DNA from: Liopterus haemorrhoidalis
Lineage: Eukaryota > Arthropoda > Insecta > Coleoptera > Dytiscidae
Length of the DNA stretch: 64,000 bases
Assembly: GCA_963971575.1 (NCBI GenBank)
Contig: OZ020611.1
Span: 19,814,092-19,878,091 of the forward strand
Direction of reading: 5' to 3'
Part shown: positions 1 to 10,484 of the stretch, one piece after another
How positions within the stretch are numbered: position 1 is the first letter of the stretch
How the letters are laid out: each line of letters begins with the position of its first letter
The notes under the pieces: model-generated
Told to the model about the DNA's origin: nothing
Seen by the model: the letters and a program-made list of their open reading frames with translations, nothing else
The model's database searches: none
Position numbers and translations under genes: made by a program

Positions 1-567
1 GGTCTTCAAAGATGAACCGAAACCCACAAAAGTTGTTCGTTCACGAAGCACTCCTAAGAAAATGCTGGCCTTTTTCTTCGGTTGTACTGGACATGTCGCA
101 ACCATTCCTTTATAGGATCAGAGAACAGTTAATGCTGTATGGTATGCAACAATTTGTTTGCCAAAAATCATCGACAAAATCAGGAAAAACGGCTAAAAAC
201 GTCGCGTCATTATTCATCATAACAATTCACACTCCCACACAGAACTTCAAACAATTGATTATTTGAGGGAGAAAAACATCAAATTAATATCGCATTGCCC
301 GTATTCACCTAATTTATCGCCTAACGACTTTTTTGTTCCCCAATGTCAAACAAAAAATGCGTGGACAGCGATTTTCATCACCTCAAAAAGCTGTTGAAGC
401 CTTCGAAAACCATGTTTTTGAGATACCAACTTCAGAGTGGAAAAAATGTTTCGAGAATTGGTTTGAACGCATGCAAAAGTGTATAAATCTTAAAAGCGAA
501 AGAGTTAGTCCCAAAAAAATATTTTTTTCTTTCTTAGTTTTTGGAAAAACTTAAAAGGTAGCCCTCG
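1..567 (+). pseudogene. mariner transposase, C-terminal part and 3' end (copy M1)
   Basis: The C-terminal half of a mariner (Tc1/mariner superfamily) transposase, cut by the window edge. The translation starts at the VFxDEPKPTKVV region just after the first catalytic Asp and runs to the family's C-terminus with several frame changes. The second catalytic site, normally HHDNA, reads HHNN (near 215-225), so that Asp is lost. The third (SPNLSPND, near 307-330) is kept. The terminal repeat reads CTTAAAAGGTAGCCCTCG and is followed by the expected TA at 568-569. Copies M2 (9250) and M3 (50915) belong to the same family. It is a dead copy; the 5' half lies outside the window. Confidence 0.9.
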
Positions 568-569
568 TA

Positions 570-1036
570 AATAGCTATGAAGACCTGAAATGTATGAAAA
601 TTCACATTTCACAATAATGTTTTTTCTTTCAATAATTCTTTCAGGTCTCCATTGTATTAAATAACTTCCCCAACACACAAAAGTCTAGTTTAAGAGATTT
701 ATTTGAAGCAAAGATCACAAAATTTTGTAGCATATATTTCTAAAATTGGTCTATAAAATAAAACGTAATGTTACATATTCACCCTATTTAGGGGAGGGTA
801 ATGGGTGATGGGTGCGAGTGTCAGCTAAGACATTTAAATAAACAGGCCATGGTGATGTGCAGAGTAGGTAGTGGCAACGCAACCGAAGAAAAAGACCCCA
901 GGCATTATGATATTACCCCGGCACCCTCAGTGCATCCAACACACCACCCTCACCCTGCACCCTACACCCCGCACCCAGCCCTGTTACATCTTCATAGAGG
1001 GGATTCTCAAACTGTGGTCATTGCAATATATGAATG
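570..1036. other. no gene; HINE-A-like hairpin end and a GC-richer stretch
   Basis: 583-625 resembles the 3' end of the HINE-A family (TGAAATGTATGAAAATTCACA, then a T-rich run), so mariner M1 probably sits in an old HINE copy. 790-1010 is unusually GC- and CA-rich for this window, but its short ORFs show no recognisable product. 1002-1020 (GGGGATTCTCAAACTGTGG) looks like a worn hAT terminus, cut off by the next mariner. Confidence 0.4.
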
Positions 1037-1038
1037 TA

Positions 1039-2270
1039 CGTGGGGCGTTTGAAAATTAATCGGCCTAGGCAAGAAAACACAACATTTTTGGAAAAACACA
1101 ATTTATTTCTCAACATAGTCTCCTTTTAGAACTATACACTTTGTCCAACGATTCTCCAATATCTCGAAGCCCTCAAAATAGGCCTCTATTTCAGCGATGA
1201 CCTCCTCATTCGACCCAAATCTCTTACCACCGAGCCATTTCTTCAAGTTTGGAAATAAATAATAGTCGCAGGGAATCAAATCTGTCGATTATGGTGGATG
1301 AGGAACCAATTCGTAGCGCAATTCATGGAGTTTTGCCATTGCGACTGCGCACTTGTGGATCGGTGCGTCGTTTTGGTGGAACAGCACTTTTTTATTCGCC
1401 AAATGCGGTCGCTTTCGCTTCAAATTGGCGTCAAATCGGTCCAACAGCTCTGCATAATATTGTCACGGGGTGAATTCAAGAACGGAATCTTTTCTACAAA
1501 ATTTATTATATAATATTAATTTACATCAGAATACAATTGTTGGTCAAAATGGCTGCTGGTGTTGTCCGTTAGAAGCTGATGTAAGTCTCATTCTTGCCCG
1601 ACACGTTCTTGTAGACGACACTCACATCTCGTGTTGGTGGCTTCAACAACTGGGCTGGTCTTTGGCAGCGTGCTCACAAGAATGACTACCACTTGACTAC
1701 CAAGAATGACTAACCACAACTCTATTTCCTAAGACTATTTTATAACTGTTAACCAGGACACTATGACGTCAGGTCCTACCTCAATTTTTTTGGAAACATT
1801 ATTCATTTGTGTAATTGTTGGCAGCAATTAAAGACCATAGTCGGCACAATTGAATAATGTTTATCAACACATTAGAATGTTGTTCAAAACTTATGTTGAC
1901 AAACACGCAAAATTCTGCACATTCTTTAATTGCCACAACCGTACGTCAGCAACCTTGACCTACACGGCTTAAAAGCCGCTCAAAGAATTGGGATATTAGA
2001 ACACAATTATACCATAATTGTGACAATATACGCCCGTAATCGTTTTGCCCTTTTCCAGTTAGTCGATGTGAATTATACTGTGCAATTCCCAAAAAAACTG
2101 TGGCCATGACTTTGTTGGACGACAGACCCACCTTGGCCTTTTTCGGCTTCGATTCCCCAGAAACAGTCCACTGTTTCGACCGTTCCTTCATCTCTGGTGT
2201 GTTGTGAAGGATCCATGTTTCGTCCACGGTTACGTTGGTTTTCCGCTTGTGGCGAATTATTTCGGTTCAC
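1039..2270 (-). pseudogene. second mariner family, transposase fragment split by a solo LTR
   Basis: Two blocks on the minus strand, 2270-2026 and 1460-1039, make one mariner transposase lacking its N-terminal third. The upstream block has the first catalytic region (VDETWILHNTPEMK) followed by PKKAKVGLS and VMATVF. The downstream block has the second (HQNDAPIHK, normally HQDNAP), KLHELRYELVPHPP, a stop codon in place of Tyr, then TDLIPCDYYLFP with the third Asp, and KWLGGKRFGSNEEV. The terminal sequence starts near 1039 after a TA dinucleotide. This is a different mariner family from M1-M3. The 565-bp insertion between the blocks is annotated separately. The gene is dead (substituted motif, stop, truncation). 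Confidence 0.85.
1461..2025. mobile_element. solo LTR inserted in the mariner
   Basis: The insertion begins TGTCAC and ends GTGACA (TG...CA with inverted ends). It is flanked by ATAT at 1457-1460 and 2026-2029. Removing it and one ATAT rejoins the mariner reading frame at the GVY/YYAELL region. 565 bp, TG..CA ends and a 4-bp duplication are the signature of a solo LTR from a gypsy- or BEL-type retrotransposon left by LTR-LTR recombination. It contains no retroviral coding sequence. The orientation is not settled because the ends are symmetrical. Confidence 0.75.
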
Positions 2271-2737
2271 ATTATGTATTATGATGATTTTTTAAAGATT
2301 TTTAACCAGTCCTACTGGAAATAGGATTTTTAGAGCTCCAAAATCTCACGTTGCGTCACTATGTTGTTCATTAATATTACAACCTCTATGTCTTTTATAT
2401 CAGTTAGTCATTAATTTATTTTATCAAAATTATTCTGGTTTGTGTTATTTTTATTTTTGTGATTGATTAAATACCTCTTACGGAAGTAAGTAATCTCGAT
2501 ATCAATCAGTCAAATATATAGATGTTTACAAAATTTCTTAGATAAACTATATTGATTCTAAATGATTTATATGCAGATTTCATTTCTTAATTAACTATAC
2601 CACTTATAGATGTAGGAAAAGATCACATTCAATTCCAAATCTGCCAACCTGATATTATATTATAATGAATAATTTTCTGTAAAGTTCTAAAAAAATTATT
2701 GTGAAGTGTGAAATTTTATTATATTATGTTATATATA
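2271..2737. other. AT-rich, nothing recognised
   Basis: AT-rich sequence with no open frame worth reporting and no repeat that I can match elsewhere in the window. Confidence 0.3.
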
Positions 2738-2739
2738 TA

Positions 2740-3119
2740 CTATCTCTGAAAGCCTGATAGTAATAAATCATTTTATCAGGCAGTTACCAGTGGCGTGCAC
2801 ATTTTAAACACGTTTAAATTGGTTTTGTGTATTTCTATATTACTATTTATCATTTTATTAATAGCCTGTGACCATATTTATCATATCATTAATTACGATA
2901 TTTTTCCTCAAAATTTTATGGTCAAATTTTTATGGCCTATTGTGTTCAACCCTAGTTCGTATTCCCATATACTATGGGCGGCACACTCGGTTATTTTTAA
3001 CAATATTTCGTTCCGAACTATTCATATTTTGTTGCTTTTGTTTTACCGCTTCTGTGTGATAATACAATAACTTTTTACTAATAATAAATTATATTACTAT
3101 CAGTCTTTCGGAGATAGAG
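2740..3119. mobile_element. Tc1/mariner-type MITE with about 30-bp TIRs
   Basis: The left end CTATCTCTGAAAGCCTGATA and the right end TATCAGTCTTTCGGAGATAG are inverted copies over about 30 bp with a few mismatches. TA dinucleotides flank both ends (2738-2739, 3120-3121). About 380 bp, without transposase coding capacity. At 2789 it contains CAGTGGCGTGCAC, which resembles a hAT terminus, so a second fragment may lie inside it. Confidence 0.65.
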
Positions 3120-3135
3120 TATAATTACATTTTGT

Positions 3136-3400
3136 TAAGGTGACCATACGTCCCGAATTTCCGCCTTGCGTCCCAATTTTTTACAGAGGCAATACTTATC
3201 CCGAATTCGGGTTTTTTGTCCCGCATTGTCCTGAATTTTAGAAAAACTTACTTATTTTCAATATTTATTTGAAATATATTTCAACTAAAATTATTTTAAC
3301 AAAATTTGAACTAAAAAAAAAAAATCTACCGAAAGGGTATTTTCCTTGATGAACAGCTTTTGGACAAGTGATAAGACTTAATGTAGACATAGACTAACTT
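3136..3400. other. unclassified repeat-like block (GGTGACCATACGTCCCG)
   Basis: Starts GGTGACCATACGTCCCG and contains several CCCGAATT/TGTCCCGCATT blocks, which look like one end of a non-autonomous DNA transposon. I cannot find a matching inverted end or target duplication, so the family is open. The hAT MITE at 3409 is inserted just downstream. Confidence 0.3.
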
Positions 3401-3408
3401 GATGTAGA

Positions 3409-3732
3409 CAGAGCCGTCCTTAGACCGGGGCGAGCGGGGCCCAGTCCCTGGGCCCCGCGCTTTGAGGGCCCCGCAGCCTTATGCGAACCGGCAGGCACGA
3501 AGGTGAGCCTTTTTTTTGCTTTACTACTAGGTAAAGATAGATGTTTATTTTACTTCGTTTTATTTTTTTTGTGCAAAACAAATAAACAGTATTTATTATT
3601 CTTGTCTTGTCATTATAATTAAATTTCAAAATCCAATATTATTTTACATATTTTAAATTATAAAAAAAATTGTTTAAGAGGCCTCAAAATTATTTTTTGC
3701 CCTGGGCCCCGCACTTGCTAGGGACGGCCTTG
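3409..3732. mobile_element. hAT MITE with perfect 8-bp target duplication
   Basis: Left terminus CAGAGCCGTCCTTAG, right terminus CTAGGGACGGCCTTG. Inside both ends is a GGGGC/GGGCCC-rich subterminal block. The 8-bp sequence GATGTAGA flanks the element exactly on both sides (3401-3408 and 3733-3740), the hallmark of a hAT insertion. 324 bp, without a transposase frame, so it depends on a partner elsewhere. The intact duplication and paired termini suggest a fairly recent insertion. Confidence 0.88.
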
Positions 3733-3907
3733 GATGTAGACATATTAAAAACAATATTGCTGATTAAATTAAATTATGAAGAAAACTGTGTGGATTTTTA
3801 TAAAATGCTTCAAAGCAAAAAACACCTACTCCAAAAGATCCATAGTTCGAAAAAATATAAAAAGTTTTCTACTGAGTAATTTTAACGAATAAAGTGTGAA
3901 ATCATTT

Positions 3908-4297
3908 AAAAAAAATCAGCTGTGGCCACCACAGGGCCGACCGCCATCACAAAGTACTTGTTTGATTAATGCTGCTTTATCAAAAAATGTCTCAATTAAA
4001 AGTTGTTAGTTATTGCTTTTATAGCAACTTTTGTTAAATAAATGTTTTCGAAATATTTATCTGTTGTGAAATGTTCGCAAAAATCTTAAAACCGACAAGA
4101 ATAAATTCCCATTTCTAGTTAACCGATTTTTACCAAAAGTTGATCAACTTGTGCCATTGATGTTAGAAGTTTAAATATGAAGTTTCATTAAAATCCTTTT
4201 AGCCGAATTTGCTCTGCACTTGTACACGGACCGACAGACAGACCGACGAATGGACAGACAGACAGACAGACAGACCACAGCTGATTTTTATAAATCG
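3908..4297 (-). mobile_element. HINE-B element (copy B1), 5' truncated
   Basis: On the minus strand the 3' end shows the family's order: GGCGGTCGG motif, hairpin CTGTGGTGGCCACAG, then CTGATTTTTTTT. Here one base of the motif/hairpin junction has changed (CAGGGCC on the plus strand). The body carries the conserved segment with GTTGATCAACTT and the GTCT/GACA microsatellite (4235-4272). The 5' subterminal motif is missing and the copy runs into a LINE fragment. Confidence 0.75.
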
Positions 4298-4652
4298 GTA
4301 CGATGACTCATTCCCTCCAGTCTTTTGGGTATCCTTCTCCCTTTCACAATTCTCGAATTATTTCTTCCAGCTTTTCCACCGATTTTTCTTCTCCATATAT
4401 TTATGCTTCACTCTTTATTTATCAGTTCCTGCTGCTTTTCCCTTTTTCAGTTTCTTGATTACTTTCCTGGCTTCCTCCCTTAATGGTTCTTTTTCATTTT
4501 CTTCCACTGCTCCTCTTTCTTCTTCAAAATTTTCCCTTCTTTCTTCACTTCTCTCCAGTATTTCCATAAAGTATTTCCTCCAACTTTCCATCGTAATCTT
4601 TCGGCTTATTCCCACTTGTTTCTTTCTAATCTTATTTATGTATTCCCACGCT
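4298..4652 (-). pseudogene. LINE reverse transcriptase fragment (RT start)
   Basis: Minus-strand translation gives WEYINKIRKKQ, WRKYFMEIL, a Glu-rich linker, then EARKVIKKLKKGKAAGTDK, the conserved start of the RT domain in many non-LTR retrotransposons (normally KAxGxDGI). After a frame change the next conserved block appears as EKLEEIIREL, GYPKDWRE and VIVP, with two stops. It is a short, internally damaged copy without endonuclease or the catalytic YADD region. The clade is not certain. Confidence 0.75.
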
Positions 4653-6737
4653 TATTTTTCATTGATTATAATCAATAATTTATAAATTTATATCGCAGCC
4701 GCTAAATAAGAGGAATAAAGAGAGATGAACTGCTGTAGATGGATAGAATGGATAGAAATGGATAGAGAGATTAACTACTGTAGAAGATAATTATATTTTC
4801 CACCTCTTCCAGTTCCTTATTCTTTTCCACCTCGCATGTTTATTTTGTTAATTGAAGATATGGTAAAAAAATTAATGTGATTTTTTGAGGGGCTTCGCGT
4901 TAATTAGCGATGGCCCATCACCTGTTTGTAATAATAATTTATGAATATTCCTTCCACTACTATTCTGCAATGGGTGCTCTAATTAATTAAATACATAAAT
5001 TAGCAGTTACATAAAACCTCTCAATATATCAGTAAGTAATTTGCCAGATGTATGTAAATAATTTAGCACGCTGCAATGTAGCATTCTTCAATAACATTGC
5101 AGTGCCGTATGTAACACGAGTCTTGATTTACTGCCGATGTAAGATCATGTTGCATTAATTGCAATATAATACAATTGTGTTGAATGCATTCGCGTTAATT
5201 AGTTTTGGTCGGGTCTTCTGAATTGAATCAGTCTTGAATACAGCCACAGCCGCAGAGAGAAAACGTTAGCTGTTAGCGCGATGCATTAGGTAAGGACAGA
5301 GAACTGGGAGTAATAAAGGTTGGTTTTTGGTAGTGAGTCTGCGGTGGCCAACGCTTGTGATCGCGCACTCTGGTCTTTCAGTTATTCTGCAATAGAACAT
5401 TACATTATATTAGGGATACAGTATGTTTTCAAATATTTCTTGTTAGAACAAACCGTTTAATGGTGCAATTATGTACATAGAGTCTATCAAGCTCGCACCC
5501 AGGAGACGGAGATTCCAGGAACTTGAGCCTCTCCCCCCTCCAAGCACTCAAAAAATACGTGTTTTTAGTGTTTTTAAGGAACACACTTGAATTTTCACTC
5601 CTTCACTTGAGCCCATAAGCTTTTTTTCATCACATGGAAGCAAGGACTCTTTTTTTGTCATCATTTGCATTTTGAACGTAAAGCGCTTTTTGGTTTTTGG
5701 TCAGCGTTGTGTTTAGAGATATGTGCGGTTCGTGTTCAGCGGCGGTGAAATGCAGGGGCGACAGGGGCACAGGCCCAGGGAACCAAAACAAATTCTTAGA
5801 TATATATATATTCTATGTTTTTATTAAGTTTTTTTATTTTTATTTAGGTCAAAAATATAAATTTTCATTTCTAAATCAGTCTCGTACATATTAAATACAA
5901 AGTTAAATTTAGAAATGTACACATTTATTGATTATATAATAATATTCAGTCTTCATTTGGACTTCTGCAAAATATATAAAGCATCATATATGCATATATT
6001 TGTATATAAATATCAAAGAAAGTCCATTTTTCTGACTTGTTTGAAGACGGTGCTTTGGAGAAAGTTTTTTTTAAATATAATTTAATGTAGAAAATGTTCA
6101 ATGTTCAACAATCGTTCAACAGTACGTTGTTTACTGGTAACGTTACTAATATTTTTAACAGCTTTCATGGAAATATATTTGATTAATTTTCTTACACATC
6201 TGAAAACATCTATAACTGATTTTGGTGGCAAATTTAGATATACAATGGCACCTTAACTTACAAACTTAATTTGATCCTGACCGCGGTTCGTAATTTAAAA
6301 TTTCGTAATTTAAAAACTATGTATCTAGAAACCCAATTTTCCATTATATATTTTGGGAAATCAATTAATTCGTTCTGATTAAAAAATAATAAAGCAAACC
6401 CAAAAAATTTAAAATAAAACTATTTTCAACTAAATGAAGAAAATGCAAAGAAATGCAGAAAGAGTGAGAACGAGTATTTATTTCACTATAAATGTGCATT
6501 TTTTATACCATTACATATTAATTTTTATTTATGAAATTTTCTGTTTCACATAGTTAGTATGAAAATCATCTTCCTTTAAATTGTAAAAAATGAACAACTT
6601 TCTTGTGTTTGGTTTTGTAGTTCAGGAGTTTTCGATTTGTTACTTGTAGTAGTAGCCTGTTAGTAGCCTGTGTCTAGTACTAGGAAAAAAAAGTTAAAAT
6701 GTAGAATGTAAAACGGACTTTTTTATATATATAATAA
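4653..6737. other. about 2 kb without recognised genes
   Basis: AT-rich and without a convincing frame. 5751-5790 has a CAGGGGCG...GGGCACAGGCCCAGGG block that looks like a hAT subterminal region, but I find no partner end or duplication. 6250-6440 (CCTTAACTTACAAACTTAAT, GACCGCGGTTCGTAATTT repeated) has the look of an interspersed element end. No repeat pair in the window confirms either. Confidence 0.3.
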
Positions 6738-7603
6738 CAGCCCGGCGTCATTCGGGGACAATTTGTTATTATTGACTCCTTCATTATTATTAAAAGTATG
6801 TCAATTTTGGGTTTTGAAATAATAGATTCTTTTTTAGAAAAAATGTATATTATCACTAAAAATTTCAAGAAAATGTTAATAAATATATTCCTATATGAGA
6901 ATCCCACTAACCATTTTTTATTTACGACCAAAAACTTGTAGTAACTTTTCAAATACTAAACCGATAGCAATTCTTTCAATTCTGGTTGGTGTATACCAAG
7001 TTTATCACCGAAGAAATATATGTTGTCATTGATAATTTCAAGAAAATGCCTTAAAAATAAAGAAAAAAATATGAATTTCGTATTAGCCTCGCGCACAAAT
7101 ATCTTTGGAACTGCTGAATCGATTTTAATAAAACATAACCTTAAATCTGACCAGATGATGCAGCTACAGATAGAAAAAAATCGCATGAAAGTTGGTTTAG
7201 CAGATCTCGAGTAATCCGTTAAATATAAAAAGAAAATATGGATTTTGTTCAACCCGCTCTCACATATATTATTATATCATTGGAGCTGAACAGATTTTCA
7301 AAATTCTCTCAATTCAGATTAGTGTATAAATCGTGTACCAACTTAGCCGCTGACGGAACCGGACGGTCAAGAAAATGCATTTAAAATGAACGGCAGACAT
7401 GGATTTCGTTTTACGCGCTAGCACAAATATAGTTTAGAACTAATGAACCGATTTTAATAAAACATAGAAAACCTGACCAGATGATGTAGCTACAGATAGA
7501 AAAAAAAAAAAAACTTGAAAATCGGATCAGCAGTTCTCGAGTGAAAAGCGCACATAAAAACGGAGAAACAGACAGAAAGACGTTGAGTTTTATGTATATA
7601 GAG
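6738..7603 (-). mobile_element. non-autonomous Helitron, degenerate 3' end
   Basis: Read on the minus strand it begins TCTCTATATACATAAAACTC, a typical Helitron 5' start, after an A. The 3' side carries a GC hairpin (CCCG...CGGG class, minus strand of 6741-6758) followed by CTGTTAT, where the usual CTAG-T has decayed. Inside, a block of about 160 bp containing GATTTTAATAAAACATA, CTGACCAGATGATG and CAGCTACAGATAG occurs twice (about 7110-7215 and 7445-7540). No Rep/helicase frame is present. The 5' end is well supported, the 3' end less so. Confidence 0.6.
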
Positions 7604-8460
7604 ATATGGCAGTTGTCCTGTTTTATGAGTACCTCATGCAATATAAGGACCGTAACAAACGAACAGGATGTCATTCAAGAATTAGCGTTATATTTCGGTG
7701 TTAAAAAAGAGAAAATCGAAAGAAAAATTTAAAAAAATTGCTAAGCCATTTTGCTACAGAAATGAAGACGCAGAAGGGCACATCCGAAAGAAGACTCTGA
7801 ATACTCTCGCACATCTGTACTCTAAATTTAATTGGTCTATATTGTCCAATATCAGGTCCTTCATCAAATCACTTTTTCCATATCTGTTTCAACTCTGAAG
7901 GCTTGGACGCATCCATAATCTACGATTTCGGGATTTATGATTCTTGACACTTAAAATTATTGACAAAACTGCTGAGACAACTAGAATATCTTCTTCATCA
8001 AATATTTTCACGAATCAGTGTCGAACAATGTCTGGACGTATGAAAGATTTTTAACGAAACAAATCGGGTTTGCCGAACGTCAATGTTAATCCTTGTTGTT
8101 CGGCAGAGTGTGGACGCGGCTTAAGAGACGTTAGTAGAGTGGAGCACGCTGACACAGGTCTGCTGACAGCAGGGAACAGGAAGAACTCGGATTGCCACCC
8201 TCCGATCTCGGTTTATGTGTGCACGTACAAAAGAATAGGATAGAATGACAATGCCGTAAGTAGACCATCATTTAGGGCATGAATGGATGCTTACGTAACT
8301 GAAAACTTAAGAATTCATCTTAGAATTCTATTCTAAGAGGGGATGAAAACAAAAAATACGATGACTATATTTTAAGCATATGATATGCATTCAATCTATA
8401 TTAATAAAATAGGAGGCTATAACTGTTTTTTTTTTTAAATATTTTTGGCCTCATATTTAG
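7604..8460. other. no recognised gene
   Basis: Short frames of up to about 66 codons only, with no motif. No match seen elsewhere in the window. Confidence 0.3.
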
Positions 8461-8512
8461 TTTCTACACGTTTCAGATGACTATTAGACGATATCCGCAA
8501 AAAACATTTTTT

Positions 8513-8625
8513 GACTGTCTGTCTGTCTGTCTGTCTGTCTGCCTGCCTGTCTGCCTGCCTGCCTGCCTGTCTGTCTGCCTGCCTGCCTGTCTGTCTGCCT
8601 CTCCGTTTGTCTGTTTGCTGTCTGG
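8513..8625 (+). repeat. CTGT/CTGC tetranucleotide microsatellite
   Basis: A run of CTGT and CTGC units about 100 bp long, bordered by TTCGAGACACGC and a segment with AAAATTTTACGAAATTTGG. It resembles the microsatellite blocks inside the HINE elements, but the flanks are different, so it may mark a third, unrecognised family. Confidence 0.7.
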
Positions 8626-8741
8626 CTGTTCGAGACACGCAAAAACGGCTGGACAAAATTTTACGAAATTTGGTAAGATGATAAAGTAACCAGGATTCAA
8701 ATATAGGCTACAAGACATTTCAAAATTTGTATCTGACGGGG

Positions 8742-8981
8742 TAATGGCGCACCCAGGGGGGGGCCTAAGAAGGAAGGAAATAAAAATAAAAACGCACACC
8801 ACAATTAGAAAATTTTTAAAATAGAGATGAAGACGATTTTTTTTAGGTCGTCACTTGTATTTTAAAAGTGAGGACCTTTTTTTAGATCATCACTTGAAAT
8901 TTATAAGTGTGAATTTAAGTGACAATTTAAATAATTTTGTCTTCTGCCCCCCCCCAACAAAAATTCCTTGGTGCGCCACTG
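8742..8981. mobile_element. small hAT-like MITE
   Basis: The left end TAATGGCGCACCCAGG and right end CCTTGGTGCGCCACTG are inverted copies, each followed inward by a G- or C-homopolymer. The flanks TGACGGGG (8734-8741) and TGGCGGGT (8982-8989) match at 6 of 8 positions, consistent with an aged 8-bp hAT duplication. 240 bp, non-coding. Inside are AGGTCGTCACTT and GAGGACCTTTTTTTAGATCATCACTT-type repeats like those in the hAT MITE at 24193. Confidence 0.65.
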
Positions 8982-9249
8982 TGGCGGGTTGTTTCGGGGT
9001 TAAAACTGTTTATTTATTATAAAAACTTTAAATATATCCATTATTATTGACTTAACAGAAAAATTTTTAGAACCAAAATTGTAAGATAAATATATTTTTT
9101 GTTCAATGTTTTTTCCAATTAGATGAATATTTTGGGAGTTATGGGGGACATCCTAAATCAAAAATCTACATATCTTCCTTGTTATTGACGTAACAGCAAA
9201 ATCATATATGACAAAAATAGTTTATAATAAGAAAATAAATCTTTTATTA

Positions 9250-10322
9250 AGAGGGTTACCTTTTATTTTTTTACAAACGACCACTAGATGGCATTGAAAT
9301 GTGTGATTACTATATTCGTAAAGTTTGACATTTGTTACTGTGAAGTGGCAGCTTATAAATTGACTAACTAGTTTGTTGACAGTCTGCGTTTAAAAAAACA
9401 AGTTTGTGAAAAAATGGATATTCCTCGTGAAGGTTTTCGTTGGATTTTTTACGATTTAAGTAAAGGCCTAACTCAACAACAATGCATAGATTCGCCTTCG
9501 TTCAACTTTGGGTAATGAAGCACCATCAGAAAAGACTGTTTACAAATAATTTGCAGAATTTCGTCGTGGTCTTGCGCCCGGCAGTGATGATTCTCGTGAA
9601 GGTCGACCAAAATCGGTTGTGATTTAAAAAAACATCGATGCTGTGCGCAAAATTATTGAACAAGATCGGCATGTGACTTACCGTGAGATAGAGGCATTCT
9701 TTGGCATATCGAAGATTGCAATACATTCGATTTTGCATCATTTAGCTGTGAAAAAGATCTGTTCCCGTTGGATTCCGCATAATTTGACCGAAGTACAAAA
9801 AGGCTCGTGTTGATTGGTGTAAGAGAATGCTAAAAAAATTCAGTCTAGACACTGCAAAATCCGTATACATCGTTACAGGTGACGAAATTTGGATTTATTC
9901 ATATGACCCGGAAACTAAGCAACAATCCACTGTTTAGGTCTTCCAAGATGAACCGAAACCCACAAAAGTTGTTCGTTCACGAAGCACTTCCAAGAAAATA
10001 ATCGTTTGTTTCTTCGGTCGTACATGTTGCAAACCATTCCTTTAGAGGATCAGAGAACAGTTAATGCTGAATAGTATACAACAATTTGTTTGCCAGAAGT
10101 CATCGACAAAATCAGGAAAAACAACCAAAAACGTCGCATCATTCTTCATCATGGCAATGCAAGCTCCCACACAACACGACAAACAAATGATTATTTGAAG
10201 GAGAAAAACATCGAATTTAATGTCTCATTGCTCGCATTCACCTGATTTATCCCCTAACAACTATTTCTTGTTCCCCAATGTCAAACAAAAAATGCGTGGA
10301 CAGCGATTTTCATCACCTCAAG
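9250..10322 (+). pseudogene. mariner element, 3'-truncated (copy M2)
   Basis: Begins after TA with the inverted repeat GAGGGTTACCTTTTATTTTT. The transposase starts near 9414 (MDI..EGFRWIFYDLSKG), then the N-terminal helix-turn-helix region (EKTVYKxFAEFRRG, RPKSVVI), and the first catalytic region TGDEIWIYSYDPETKQQ. The second reads HHGNA in place of HHDNA and the third SPDLSPNN in place of SPND, so two of the three catalytic Asp are lost. Frameshifts and stops occur throughout. It ends abruptly after TCATCACCTCAA at 10322, where copies M1 and M3 continue for over 200 bp. Dead copy. Confidence 0.9.
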
Positions 10323-10484
10323 TTATTTTTTACTTAACATCAAAAATATATGCAAAAGAATGGTTTAGAATAAATAAACAATTATTTTTTTGTTTGACTC
10401 TGAAATATCTCATTTACGTTATAACAAAATATACATTACAAAAACCATATGAAGTATGGGTTACTCCAGCTACTATTCAAATAT

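Noticed and set aside
4209..4685. 158-codon plus-strand frame rich in Phe and Ser
   Set aside because: It is the reverse of the LINE RT fragment on the minus strand (KKLKKGKAAGTDK); its composition reflects that shadow.
5751..5790. hAT element starting CAGGGGCG
   Set aside because: Only one terminus-like block; no inverted partner or 8-bp duplication found.
8473..8802. Long frames with RQTDRQ or LSVCLSVC repeats
   Set aside because: Pure translation of the CTGT/CTGC microsatellite; the same happens at 28882, 29455 and 29504. Not proteins.
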